A stretch of 64,000 bases of DNA. It comes from UBA7359 sp964523895. Lineage in GTDB: Bacteria; Pseudomonadota; Gammaproteobacteria; Eutrophobiales; Eutrophobiaceae. Under the pieces are notes generated by a model. The model saw nothing but the letters and a program-made list of their open reading frames with translations. It was not told the DNA's origin and searched no databases. A program made the translations under genes and the position numbers. Shown in pieces: positions 18,321 to 26,164 of the stretch (positions are counted from its first letter, which is position 1; every line of letters begins with the position of its first letter). The stretch covers positions 78,735 to 142,734 of the forward strand of contig CAZGBJ010000003.1 in the NCBI GenBank assembly GCA_964523895.1. The letters are read 5' to 3'.

Positions 18321-20390
18321 CTATCTACAGTACTGATCGAGCAATACTTGTTGTGCCGATCTTGGTTTTGAATTTCCTGCTTTTGCCTGTCGATAACTTC
18401 CGTCTGCTTGTAGTATCCATGCCTGAGTATTATCAGAAAGATAATTCATTAAACCGAACTTAATAACCTGGTCGCGAGGACGTTTTTCCTCTATGGGGAA
18501 ACAGGCTTCAACACGATGAAATAGATTGCGTTGCATCCAGTCTGCGCTGGCACAATAGAGATTTGGTTTACCCTCATTATGAAAATAATAAATACGTGTG
18601 TGTTCAAGAAAACGTCCAATGATCGAACGTACCTGAATGTTTTCTGACACACCTTTAACTCCGGGCCGCAAACAACATATTCCTCGAATAATAAGATCAA
18701 TTCTAACGCCCGCTATAGAAGCTTCATACAGGGCACGGATAATTTCAGGCTCAACTAATGCATTCATCTTGGCAATGATTCGCGCCTCCTTACCCGCTTT
18801 GGCATTATTAGTTTCATGCTTGATGTAACCAAGTATCGCTTTATGCAATGTGAAAGGTGACTGTAATAATTTTTTCAATTTTTTAGCGCGACCCAAACCT
18901 GTCATTTGATGGAACAACTTATTCACATCTTCGGCAACGGCCTGATCTGCTGTTAATAAACCATAGTCTGTATATAAACGCGCTGTCCGGGCATGGTAGT
19001 TGCCTGTGCCTAAATGAACATAACGTCGGAGTGCACGCCCTTCTCTCCTGACAACCATGATCATTTTGGCATGAGTTTTATAGCCAACAACACCATAAAC
19101 TACATGCGCACCGGCTTCTTGTAGATCATTGGCTAATTCAATATTTGCTTCTTCATCAAAGCGTGCAAGTAATTCGATAATGACGGTCACTTCTTTACCC
19201 GCACGAGCAGCCTCTTTAAGTGCATTTACAATCGCCGAGTCGGCACCTGTTCGATATAAGGTTTGTTTAATGGATAAGACGGCGGGATCATTTGCCGCTT
19301 GTCGTAAAAAATCAACGACCGGCGCAAATGATTGAAATGGGTGTAGTAATAAAATATCGCCGTTATGTAAAACATCAAAAACACTTGTTGTCTTTAACAA
19401 ACGTGGCGGAATACTGGGAGTAAACCCCGGAAAAACAAGGTCAGGTCGATCAACCAAATCATGAAGTTGCAATAAACGATTCGGGTTTACCGGTCCATTC
19501 ACTTTATATAATGCATCATCAGATATTTTGAACTGGTCAAGCAAAAAGTTACTGATTTCTTCCGGACAATTATCTGCTACTTCAAGACGCACAGCATCAT
19601 TATAACGTCGTGATGGCAACTCCCCTTCCAACGCTCGCAACAGATCGCCAACTTCTTCATCATCAACAAACAGATCGCTATTTCGTGTGACACGAAATTG
19701 ATAGCAACCTTTTACTTTCATGCCCGGGAACAGTTCACCCACATGCGCATGAAGCACTGAAGACAATAAAATAAAATCATGTGTTCTAGTTGAAAGTTCC
19801 TTTGGTACTTCGATCACACGAGGTAAAGAACGGGGTGCTTGCACTATAGCGAATCCACCTTCTCGACCAAAAGCATCTTTACCTTCCAGCGTCACTATAA
19901 AATACAGATTCTTGTTTAATACGCGCGGAAAGGGATGAGAAGGATCCAGACCTATTGGACTCAGGATGGGAATCAATTCACGATTAAAATAACGTTTAAC
20001 CCAGCGCGATAATTTTGGTTTCCACTGAGCACGTCGCAGGATACGAATTTTTTCTTTGGCTAGTTCTGGAATAACGACATCATTCAGTACTTTATATTGC
20101 TCTTCCACAAGTTCGTGTGCTACTTCGCTTATCTTCTTTAAAACTTCAACTGGCGTCAGATTATCTTCGCCTGTTTGCACCGACCCATATTTAACCTGTT
20201 GATTTAAACCAGCGACACGGATCTCAAAAAATTCATCCAGATTAGTACTGGCAATACATATAAAACGTAACCGTTCCAATAAAGGATAGTTCTCATCCTT
20301 GGCCTGTTCAAAAACACGGCGATTGAACTCTAATAGACTCAACTCTCGATTGAGATAAAATTCAGGTAGTTTTAAATTTAACTGATCCAT
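18321..20390 (-). CDS. ppk: Polyphosphate kinase 1
   Basis: Reversible synthesis of polyphosphate from ATP. It has 689 residues (E. coli 688). The N domain begins with YLNRELSLLEFNRRV (12-26). The two catalytic phospholipase-D-like domains follow: the autophosphorylated histidine lies in RRYVHLGTGNYH (about 440-451), with TARLYTDYGL after it. The second catalytic region is FLEHTRIYYFHNEGKP (about 585-600) and DWMQRNLFHRVE. SNP-like LSPIGLDPSHPFP near 138-150 is conserved. It is convergent with ppx and divergent from the PhoU-like/pit pair. The AT-rich upstream gap (20391-20605) shows no recognisable Pho box. Confidence 0.98.
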   Translation of the reverse strand: MDQLNLKLPEFYLNRELSLLEFNRRVFEQAKDENYPLLERLRFICIASTNLDEFFEIRVAGLNQQVKYGSVQTGEDNLTPVEVLKKISEVAHELVEEQYKVLNDVVIPELAKEKIRILRRAQWKPKLSRWVKRYFNRELIPILSPIGLDPSHPFPRVLNKNLYFIVTLEGKDAFGREGGFAIVQAPRSLPRVIEVPKELSTRTHDFILLSSVLHAHVGELFPGMKVKGCYQFRVTRNSDLFVDDEEVGDLLRALEGELPSRRYNDAVRLEVADNCPEEISNFLLDQFKISDDALYKVNGPVNPNRLLQLHDLVDRPDLVFPGFTPSIPPRLLKTTSVFDVLHNGDILLLHPFQSFAPVVDFLRQAANDPAVLSIKQTLYRTGADSAIVNALKEAARAGKEVTVIIELLARFDEEANIELANDLQEAGAHVVYGVVGYKTHAKMIMVVRREGRALRRYVHLGTGNYHARTARLYTDYGLLTADQAVAEDVNKLFHQMTGLGRAKKLKKLLQSPFTLHKAILGYIKHETNNAKAGKEARIIAKMNALVEPEIIRALYEASIAGVRIDLIIRGICCLRPGVKGVSENIQVRSIIGRFLEHTRIYYFHNEGKPNLYCASADWMQRNLFHRVEACFPIEEKRPRDQVIKFGLMNYLSDNTQAWILQADGSYRQAKAGNSKPRSAQQVLLDQYCR

Positions 20391-20605
20391 TGAAATATTT
20401 ATTTTTTATCAGATGCCTAGCACTACATATTATATATATCAAGAATTTCGACTTTGATATAGATCTAGTTATATACAAAAAGACTGTTTAGAGCATACAA
20501 TTATGCAATATTACAGTTTAGCTTTTTTATATTACATCTTTATGAAAAACCCTTTATATTTATTTGGTATTTAGATGTTTGTAAAACTATCAGGATGCAC
20601 TATTA

Positions 20606-21286
20606 ATGACTCAATCTAACTATTTTTCCAGGATATTTGGTAGTTCGCCCGTCACGCCGCTGCAAAAGCACATCGATAAAGTTGTCTTGTGTGTTGAAGA
20701 ATTGATCCCTTATTTTGAAGCCGTTATTAGCAACGACTGGGAACTGGCTGCCACAACCCAGACAAAGCTAGTTGATCTCGAAAATGAAGCCGATGAGATT
20801 AAAAATGATTTGCGCATGAATATCCCTTCCAGCCTATTTATGCCTATTGATCGCCGAGACGTATTAGAAGTTCTTGATCTACAAGACCATATTGCAAATA
20901 AGGCAAAAGATATTTCCGGTTTAACATTGGGTCGAAAAATGTCCCTGCCAGAATCCATTAGTAGCGCTTATATGGAATTTCTTAAACGCTGTATTGATGC
21001 AACTCGACAAGCACAAGTTGCGATAAACGAGTTGGATGAACTCGTCGTCACCGGGTTTCGCGGTGATGAAGCAATTCGCGTAAAAAAAATGATTGAAGAA
21101 CTACATATCATTGAAGGAGAAACGGATGAAATTCAGGTCACTCTAAGAGCTGAGTTTTATAAAGTAGAAAAGGAGCTCTCACCCATTGATGTGGTGTTTC
21201 TTTATAAAATAATTGAATGGACGGGTGATCTTGCTGATACAGCACAGAGCACAGGTAACCGTCTACAGTTAATGTTAGCTAAATAA
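20606..21286 (+). CDS. DUF47 (TIGR00153-type) PhoU-like Pit accessory protein
   Basis: PhoU-fold cytoplasmic protein of the DUF47 family, commonly paired with Pit transporters and thought to modulate them. It has 226 residues. The N-terminus carries SRIFGSSPVTPLQKHI (8-23). The long helices follow, with acidic metal-cluster-like positions in LVDLENEADEIK (51-62), IDRRDVLEVLDLQDHIA (about 82-98) and IEGETDEIQ (about 173-181), and DVVFLYKIIEWTGDLAD near 201-217. It stands 17 bp upstream of pit on the same strand, so the two form an operon. Confidence 0.92.
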   Translation: MTQSNYFSRIFGSSPVTPLQKHIDKVVLCVEELIPYFEAVISNDWELAATTQTKLVDLENEADEIKNDLRMNIPSSLFMPIDRRDVLEVLDLQDHIANKAKDISGLTLGRKMSLPESISSAYMEFLKRCIDATRQAQVAINELDELVVTGFRGDEAIRVKKMIEELHIIEGETDEIQVTLRAEFYKVEKELSPIDVVFLYKIIEWTGDLADTAQSTGNRLQLMLAK

Positions 21287-21303
21287 TAATCGAATAAATT
21301 CTT

Positions 21304-22557
21304 ATGGAACACACAACAATATTTCTTATATTGGCGGGCTGTTTTGGCCTATTCATGGCTTGGGGTATAGGCGCAAATGACGTTGCCAATGCTATGGCGA
21401 CCTCCGTTGGATCAAAAGCGCTTACCCTAAAGCGTGCTGTCATTATCGCCGCTATTTTTGAATTTACTGGTGCTTTTTTAGCTGGTGGACAAGTCACATC
21501 AACTATTCGTAAGGGTATTATTGATGCCGATCTACTTTCAGGTTCACCTGAATTATTAGTTTATGGCATGCTTGCTGCTCTTTTAGCCGCAGGTATATGG
21601 CTATTAGTTGCTTCGAAATATGGATTGCCCGTTTCAACGACACATTCAATTGTCGGCGCGATTGTTGGCTTCGCTGCTGTTGGTATTGGAGTAGAAGCCG
21701 TTAACTGGGGAAAAGTTGGCGCGATTGCTGCGAGCTGGGTAGTGTCACCCGTTATTGCCGGGACGATAGCTTATGCACTTTTTCGGAGTGTGCAAAAATT
21801 AATTCTCGACACCGCTGATCCAATGAAAAATGCAAAACGCTACGTGCCTGTTTATATTTTTCTAACCGGCACAATGATCTCCCTTGTTACAATGTTTAAA
21901 GGGTTAAAGCATATTGGTTTGGATTTATCTAAAACTGAAAGCTATTCATTAAGTCTGGCTATCGGTCTGATTTGTGCGTTCATAGGTGCATTTTTTATCC
22001 GAAAAATTTCGTTTAATGAAGAACGTAATCAGAGTAATCATTTTCACGATGTTGAACGTGTTTTTGGTGTATTAATGGTCTTTACTGCCTGCGCCATGGC
22101 ATTTGCGCATGGTTCCAATGATGTTGCCAATGCAGTTGGACCTGTTGCTGCGATTGTCAGTGTTGTAACAAATAATGGCGAAATTACACAAAAATCAATG
22201 ATGCCAATTTGGGTATTATTACTTGGTTCTGTTGGTATCGTAGCTGGCTTGCTTATGTATGGTCACAAAGTTATTGCGACTGTTGGAACGAAGATTACGG
22301 AATTAACACCGAGCCGCGGTTTTTGTGGCGAGTTAGCCGCATCCACAACAGTCGTGCTTGCATCTGGGACAGGCATACCCATATCTACGACGCATACACT
22401 TGTCGGTGCTGTCTTAGGCGTTGGCTTTGCCAGAGGTATTTCAGCATTGAACCTACGCATGATTGGTTCAATATTCATGTCGTGGATTATTACCTTGCCT
22501 GCCGGCGCCATATTGGCGATCATCTTTTTCTATATTTTGAAAACAGTATTTGCTTAA
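21304..22557 (+). CDS. pit: Low-affinity inorganic phosphate transporter, Pit family
   Basis: Metal-phosphate/proton symporter of the inner membrane. It has 417 residues with about ten hydrophobic spans. The two duplicated PiT signatures are GIGANDVANAMATSVGSKAL (22-41) and FAHGSNDVANAVGP (about 262-275), with STTHSIVGA and STTHTLVGA half-repeats at about 111-119 and 360-368. A soluble insertion lies between the halves (about 170-190). It follows the DUF47 gene. No Pho box is visible upstream of the pair, consistent with constitutive expression. Confidence 0.97.
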   Translation: MEHTTIFLILAGCFGLFMAWGIGANDVANAMATSVGSKALTLKRAVIIAAIFEFTGAFLAGGQVTSTIRKGIIDADLLSGSPELLVYGMLAALLAAGIWLLVASKYGLPVSTTHSIVGAIVGFAAVGIGVEAVNWGKVGAIAASWVVSPVIAGTIAYALFRSVQKLILDTADPMKNAKRYVPVYIFLTGTMISLVTMFKGLKHIGLDLSKTESYSLSLAIGLICAFIGAFFIRKISFNEERNQSNHFHDVERVFGVLMVFTACAMAFAHGSNDVANAVGPVAAIVSVVTNNGEITQKSMMPIWVLLLGSVGIVAGLLMYGHKVIATVGTKITELTPSRGFCGELAASTTVVLASGTGIPISTTHTLVGAVLGVGFARGISALNLRMIGSIFMSWIITLPAGAILAIIFFYILKTVFA

Positions 22558-22618
22558 TCATTATCAACTGAAGTCTGGTGGAGCGATCATAATGACGGAA
22601 AAATATAATGGTTTCTTT

Positions 22619-22783
22619 CTAAGATATCTGGTCAATACTTGACATCGAAAGATTGCTGTTATTAATTCTGGAAATTAATAATTCGATCTCATTTTCAAGA
22701 ATAACTTTCTCTGATTGTTCCGTCATCTTAAAATAGAGTTCTGATATTGCCAAAAAGCCTGCAACGTTTGTTTCTCTTTCCAT
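22619..22783 (-). CDS. Unrecognised 54-aa small protein behind phoU, Pho-box controlled
   Basis: Not recognised. A 54-codon reading frame starts at ATG 22783, with GAGGAG about 8 nt upstream, and ends at TAG 22619-22621. The N-terminal half (METH-like start MERETNVAGFLAISELYFKM) and the centre (KVILENEIELLISRI, about 26-40) look helical and amphipathic; the last 14 residues are Ser/Asn-rich. There is no signal peptide, membrane span or cysteine. It lies on the phoU strand, 113 nt after the phoU stop, and has its own three-half-site Pho box about 50 nt upstream, so I infer PhoB-controlled expression. A short inverted repeat (CCTCA and TGAGG, 22793-22809) overlaps the Shine-Dalgarno. This and the antisense tail of pit are all that the 340-bp gap between pit and phoU holds. 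Confidence 0.6.
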   Translation of the reverse strand: MERETNVAGFLAISELYFKMTEQSEKVILENEIELLISRINNSNLSMSSIDQIS

Positions 22784-22831
22784 CGCTGCTCTCCTCAGTT
22801 AATTTGAGGTTTACAGTTTTAATGATATATG

Positions 22832-22858
22832 TGAAAAGGTAATGACAAGACCATGACA
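22832..22858 (-). promoter_or_regulatory. Pho box (three half-sites) for the 54-aa ORF
   Basis: On the minus strand TGTCA (22858-22854), TGTCA (22847-22843) and TTTCA (22836-22832) recur every 11 bp, matching the PhoB direct-repeat geometry. CATATA lies 11 nt after the second half-site as a candidate -10. It points toward the small ORF, away from phoU. Confidence 0.75.
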
Positions 22859-22896
22859 TTCTAGTGAAATAGAAAAGTGATGCTGCAGGTTTATAG

Positions 22897-23610
22897 TTAC
22901 CCCTGTTTTAAAAGAATCTCTTCCATTTGTTCAATACTAATATGGCGCACGTCCTTGCCTTCGACAAGGTAAATAATATTTTCACAAATATTACGTGCAT
23001 GATCGCCTATTCGTTCTAATGCGCGCGCCGTCCACACGGCATCCAGAGTACCACTTATATTCCTCGCATCTTCCATCATATAGGTAATGAGTTGTCTTAG
23101 TATTGCACCATATTGATCATCTGATTCCGGTTCCTTTCCAGCAACGGCAACAGCTTGCTTTGAATCCATTCTTGCAAAGGCGTCAAGAGAATCGTGTAAC
23201 ATACGACCGACTAAATTGCCCATCGCATTAATACCAACGTAATAAGATTTAGGTCCATGTTTTTCAGCTAACTCCATTGCCATTTTGGCTACTTTCTCGG
23301 CCTCGTCACCGATACGCTCTAAATCCGTAATTGTTTTAGTAATTGCCATAACCAAACGTAAATCGCTAGCGGCAGGCTGCCGCCTGGCTAGAATCTTTGT
23401 ACACTCTTGATCAATAGTCACCTCATAAGTATTGACTTGTACTTCGGTTTCAATAACAACTTCTGCCAGACCCACTTCACATTCAACCAAGGATTTAAGC
23501 GCATTATTAAGTTGTTGTTCAACAAGACCGCCCATAGCAAGCACTTTGCCACGTATATTCTCGAGCTCGTCATCAAACTGTTTAGAAATATGTTGTGCAT
23601 CGTAACTCAT
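22897..23610 (-). CDS. phoU: Phosphate signalling protein PhoU
   Basis: Cytoplasmic negative regulator linking the Pst transporter to PhoR, and a modulator of phosphate uptake. It has 237 residues (E. coli 241). Two PhoU helical repeats are visible, each with the metal-binding DLERIGDEAEKVAK (about 92-105) and LERIGDHARNICENIIYLVEG (split, about 202-222) signatures. It starts 21 nt after the pstB stop and ends the pstC-pstA-pstB-phoU operon. Confidence 0.98.
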   Translation of the reverse strand: MSYDAQHISKQFDDELENIRGKVLAMGGLVEQQLNNALKSLVECEVGLAEVVIETEVQVNTYEVTIDQECTKILARRQPAASDLRLVMAITKTITDLERIGDEAEKVAKMAMELAEKHGPKSYYVGINAMGNLVGRMLHDSLDAFARMDSKQAVAVAGKEPESDDQYGAILRQLITYMMEDARNISGTLDAVWTARALERIGDHARNICENIIYLVEGKDVRHISIEQMEEILLKQG

Positions 23611-23631
23611 TTGGTAGTCTCCAATAACTCG

Positions 23632-24525
23632 TTAACCGTAACGTCCAGAAATATAATCTTCTGTCATTTTCTCATTCGGATTAGTAAATAAGGTACTCGT
23701 ATCATTAAATTCGACCATCTCGCCCATATATAAATAAGCAGTATAATCAGATACGCGAGCAGCCTGTTGCATATTATGGGTCACTATAACGATGGTAAAT
23801 TTATCTTTTAATTCGTAAATTAACTCTTCAATTTTTAATGTAGAAATTGGATCCAAAGCAGAGGCAGGTTCGTCTAATAAAATAACTTCGGGTTCTATTG
23901 CAATTGCACGCGCAATAACAAGACGTTGTTGCTGCCCGCCAGATAGCCCCATTGCCAGGTCATCAAGCCGATCCTTAACCTCATCCCAAAGCGCTGCACT
24001 CTTTAATGATTTTTCAACAACTGTATCAATTGTACGTCGGTCACTAATGCCTTGAATCCGTAAACCATAAGCTACGTTTTCATAAATTGATTTTGGGAAA
24101 GGATTTGGTTTTTGAAAGACCATGCCAACACGACGACGTAAATCAGCAACATTAATGCTCTTATCAAAAATATCATTCCCTTCGAGTTTAATACTACCTT
24201 CAATTGATACGCTATCAATTAAATCATTCATCCGATTAAAACAACGTAATAGAGTAGACTTGCCGCAACCACTTGGACCAATGAAAGCAGTTACTTTCTT
24301 TTCTGGAATCGTCAGACTAATATCTTTCAGCGCCTGTTTTTCATCATAAAACAAATTGAAATTACTCACTTCTATACACACTTTTTCATCAGCCAATTTT
24401 GCTTCACCTTCAGATTTCACAATATTGCTTAAATCTATCGAATGAGTCGATGCTGTTACGTTTGTTTCAGTCACGGGTTGTTCCTCAGAATTTTCATTTC
24501 TTAGATTAAGATTGCTCTGCTGCAC
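23632..24525 (-). CDS. pstB: Phosphate ABC transporter, ATP-binding subunit
   Basis: ATPase of the high-affinity phosphate importer. It has 297 residues, about 40 longer than E. coli PstB (257) because of a low-complexity N-terminal extension (1-45). Walker A is GPSGCGKST (about 83-91), the ABC signature LSGGQQQRL (about 189-197), Walker B VILLDEPASALDP (about 209-221), followed by the H-loop VTHNM. The start is GTG at 24525, preceded by AGGGAGAAG, and overlaps the pstA 3' end by 20 nt. A later start without the extension cannot be excluded. Confidence 0.97.
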   Translation of the reverse strand: MQQSNLNLRNENSEEQPVTETNVTASTHSIDLSNIVKSEGEAKLADEKVCIEVSNFNLFYDEKQALKDISLTIPEKKVTAFIGPSGCGKSTLLRCFNRMNDLIDSVSIEGSIKLEGNDIFDKSINVADLRRRVGMVFQKPNPFPKSIYENVAYGLRIQGISDRRTIDTVVEKSLKSAALWDEVKDRLDDLAMGLSGGQQQRLVIARAIAIEPEVILLDEPASALDPISTLKIEELIYELKDKFTIVIVTHNMQQAARVSDYTAYLYMGEMVEFNDTSTLFTNPNEKMTEDYISGRYG

Positions 24526-26164
24526 GGTACTTCTCCCTAAGATTATTACGAATCCGTATGGCTGTCAGGTTTAAAATGATAATTAGCACAACTAATAGCA
24601 ATGCAGTTGCGTAAACAAGCGGTCTAGCAGCTTCAACATTCGGGCTTTGAAAGCCCACATCATAAATATGAAAGCCTAAATGCATAAATTTTCTGTCCAA
24701 ATGTAAAAATGGTGCATTCCCGTCTAAGCCTAATGACGGTGCTAACTTAACAACACCAACTAACATTAATGGCGCGACCTCCCCTGCTGCTCTAGCGACA
24801 GCTAGAATCAAACCGGTAATCATTGCTGAAGCCGTCATAGGTAACACCGTGCGCCACATGGTTTCTGCTTTGGTCGCACCCAAAGCTAAACTACCTTCAC
24901 GAATTGCACGAGGCACCCGTGAAAGGCCCTCTTCTGTCGCAACAATAACAACGGGTACGGTTAATATCGCTAGTGTTAACGATGCCCATAGTAGACCTGG
25001 AGTACCAAACGTTGGTGCGGGTAATGATTCCGGGAAAAAGATCTCATCAATTGAACCACCTAAAAAGTAAACAAAAAAACCAAGACCGAAAACACCATAG
25101 ACAACTGATGGAACACCAGCCAGATTATTAACAGCAATTCTGATTAAACGAGTGATTGAACCTTGCGTCGCATATTCACGTAAATACACAGCAGCTATTA
25201 CACCAAATGGTGTCACCATTACTGCCATGATCATAACCATTAAAACTGTACCGAATATAGCAGGGAAGATACCGCCTTCCGTATTTGCTTCACGCGGATC
25301 ATCTGATAAGAATTCCCAGAATTTTTCAATATAGAAAATACATTTATCAAATAAATTCATCGCATTGGGGCGGTAAGCCCTAACGATCTTGGAAAAGCCA
25401 ACCGTTACCTCCTTATCATCTGCTGTTCTTGCAGAGAAACTGGAACGATTTAAAACTCCGTATAATTTTTCTAATTCAATAGTGTGACTATTATATTCAA
25501 CTTGTAATACTTCACGCTGTGTTCTCAATTCGTCTAATTTTTCTGGTGTATTTTCACTTTTAAGTTCTAAGCCACGTTCTTTGAGACGCAAACGTTCCAT
25601 CTTATAATTAATCGCACCAATTAGATCCTTCTCGATATGACGAATCTCATCGAAGATATTATTATTTTTTTCTATTGCATCCTTGAATATGCGCCATAAA
25701 TCATCGCTGCCACTATGCTTCTGACCGTTTAAATTTAACTCTGTCAGATAACCATAAAAGTTTCCCCATTCTCGACGTTCAACAATCATCGCGTCTTCAG
25801 GATAAGTTCTGTTCTGTATGCCAGCATTCAAAATCCAACGAAAATCAAGACCTGATACATCTCTGTTACCGGTCTTAATTAAATCGCGCACAACAACTTC
25901 ACCTTCATAGCCTGGGTTACCTGCCCGCGAACGCGATACCGTTTCTTCATCAACGATCTCACCCATTAATCGAACAGCTTCACCATTTGGTTCTGTGTAA
26001 TAATCAAACACAGCAACGTTAGCTGGCCAAAAGTGACCAAGACCACGAACGGCAATTAAACCAATCAAGCCTGCGACCATAATCACAGAAATTGAAACAG
26101 CGCCTGCATTTAACCAAACAAATGGTGTGCCTGAATTAAACCAGTTTATTATTCGTGTCTTCAT
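24506..26164 (-). CDS. pstA: Phosphate ABC transporter permease PstA, with large periplasmic insertion
   Basis: Inner-membrane permease subunit. At 552 residues it is almost twice E. coli PstA (296). The first span (about 17-40) is followed by a soluble segment of roughly 230 residues that contains a charged, probably coiled-coil stretch (about 165-235, rich in E, K, L and R). The typical five-span permease core then runs from about 285 to 545, with EGLSRVPRAIREGSLALGAT (about 405-424) as the coupling-helix EAA motif. The start overlaps the pstC stop (TAATG at 26164). The long form is known in other gammaproteobacteria; the insertion's role is not known to me. Confidence 0.95.
   Translation of the reverse strand: MKTRIINWFNSGTPFVWLNAGAVSISVIMVAGLIGLIAVRGLGHFWPANVAVFDYYTEPNGEAVRLMGEIVDEETVSRSRAGNPGYEGEVVVRDLIKTGNRDVSGLDFRWILNAGIQNRTYPEDAMIVERREWGNFYGYLTELNLNGQKHSGSDDLWRIFKDAIEKNNNIFDEIRHIEKDLIGAINYKMERLRLKERGLELKSENTPEKLDELRTQREVLQVEYNSHTIELEKLYGVLNRSSFSARTADDKEVTVGFSKIVRAYRPNAMNLFDKCIFYIEKFWEFLSDDPREANTEGGIFPAIFGTVLMVMIMAVMVTPFGVIAAVYLREYATQGSITRLIRIAVNNLAGVPSVVYGVFGLGFFVYFLGGSIDEIFFPESLPAPTFGTPGLLWASLTLAILTVPVVIVATEEGLSRVPRAIREGSLALGATKAETMWRTVLPMTASAMITGLILAVARAAGEVAPLMLVGVVKLAPSLGLDGNAPFLHLDRKFMHLGFHIYDVGFQSPNVEAARPLVYATALLLVVLIIILNLTAIRIRNNLREKYRAAEQS

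Noticed and set aside
20391..20605. Possible Pho box for ppk or the PhoU-like/pit pair
   Set aside because: The gap is AT-rich and contains no pair of TGTCA-like half-sites at 11-bp spacing on either strand.
22592..22642. 16-codon plus-strand micro-ORF (MTEKYNGFF...) after pit with GGTGGAG upstream
   Set aside because: The ribosome site is tempting, but the frame is too short and overlaps the end of the better supported 54-codon minus-strand ORF.
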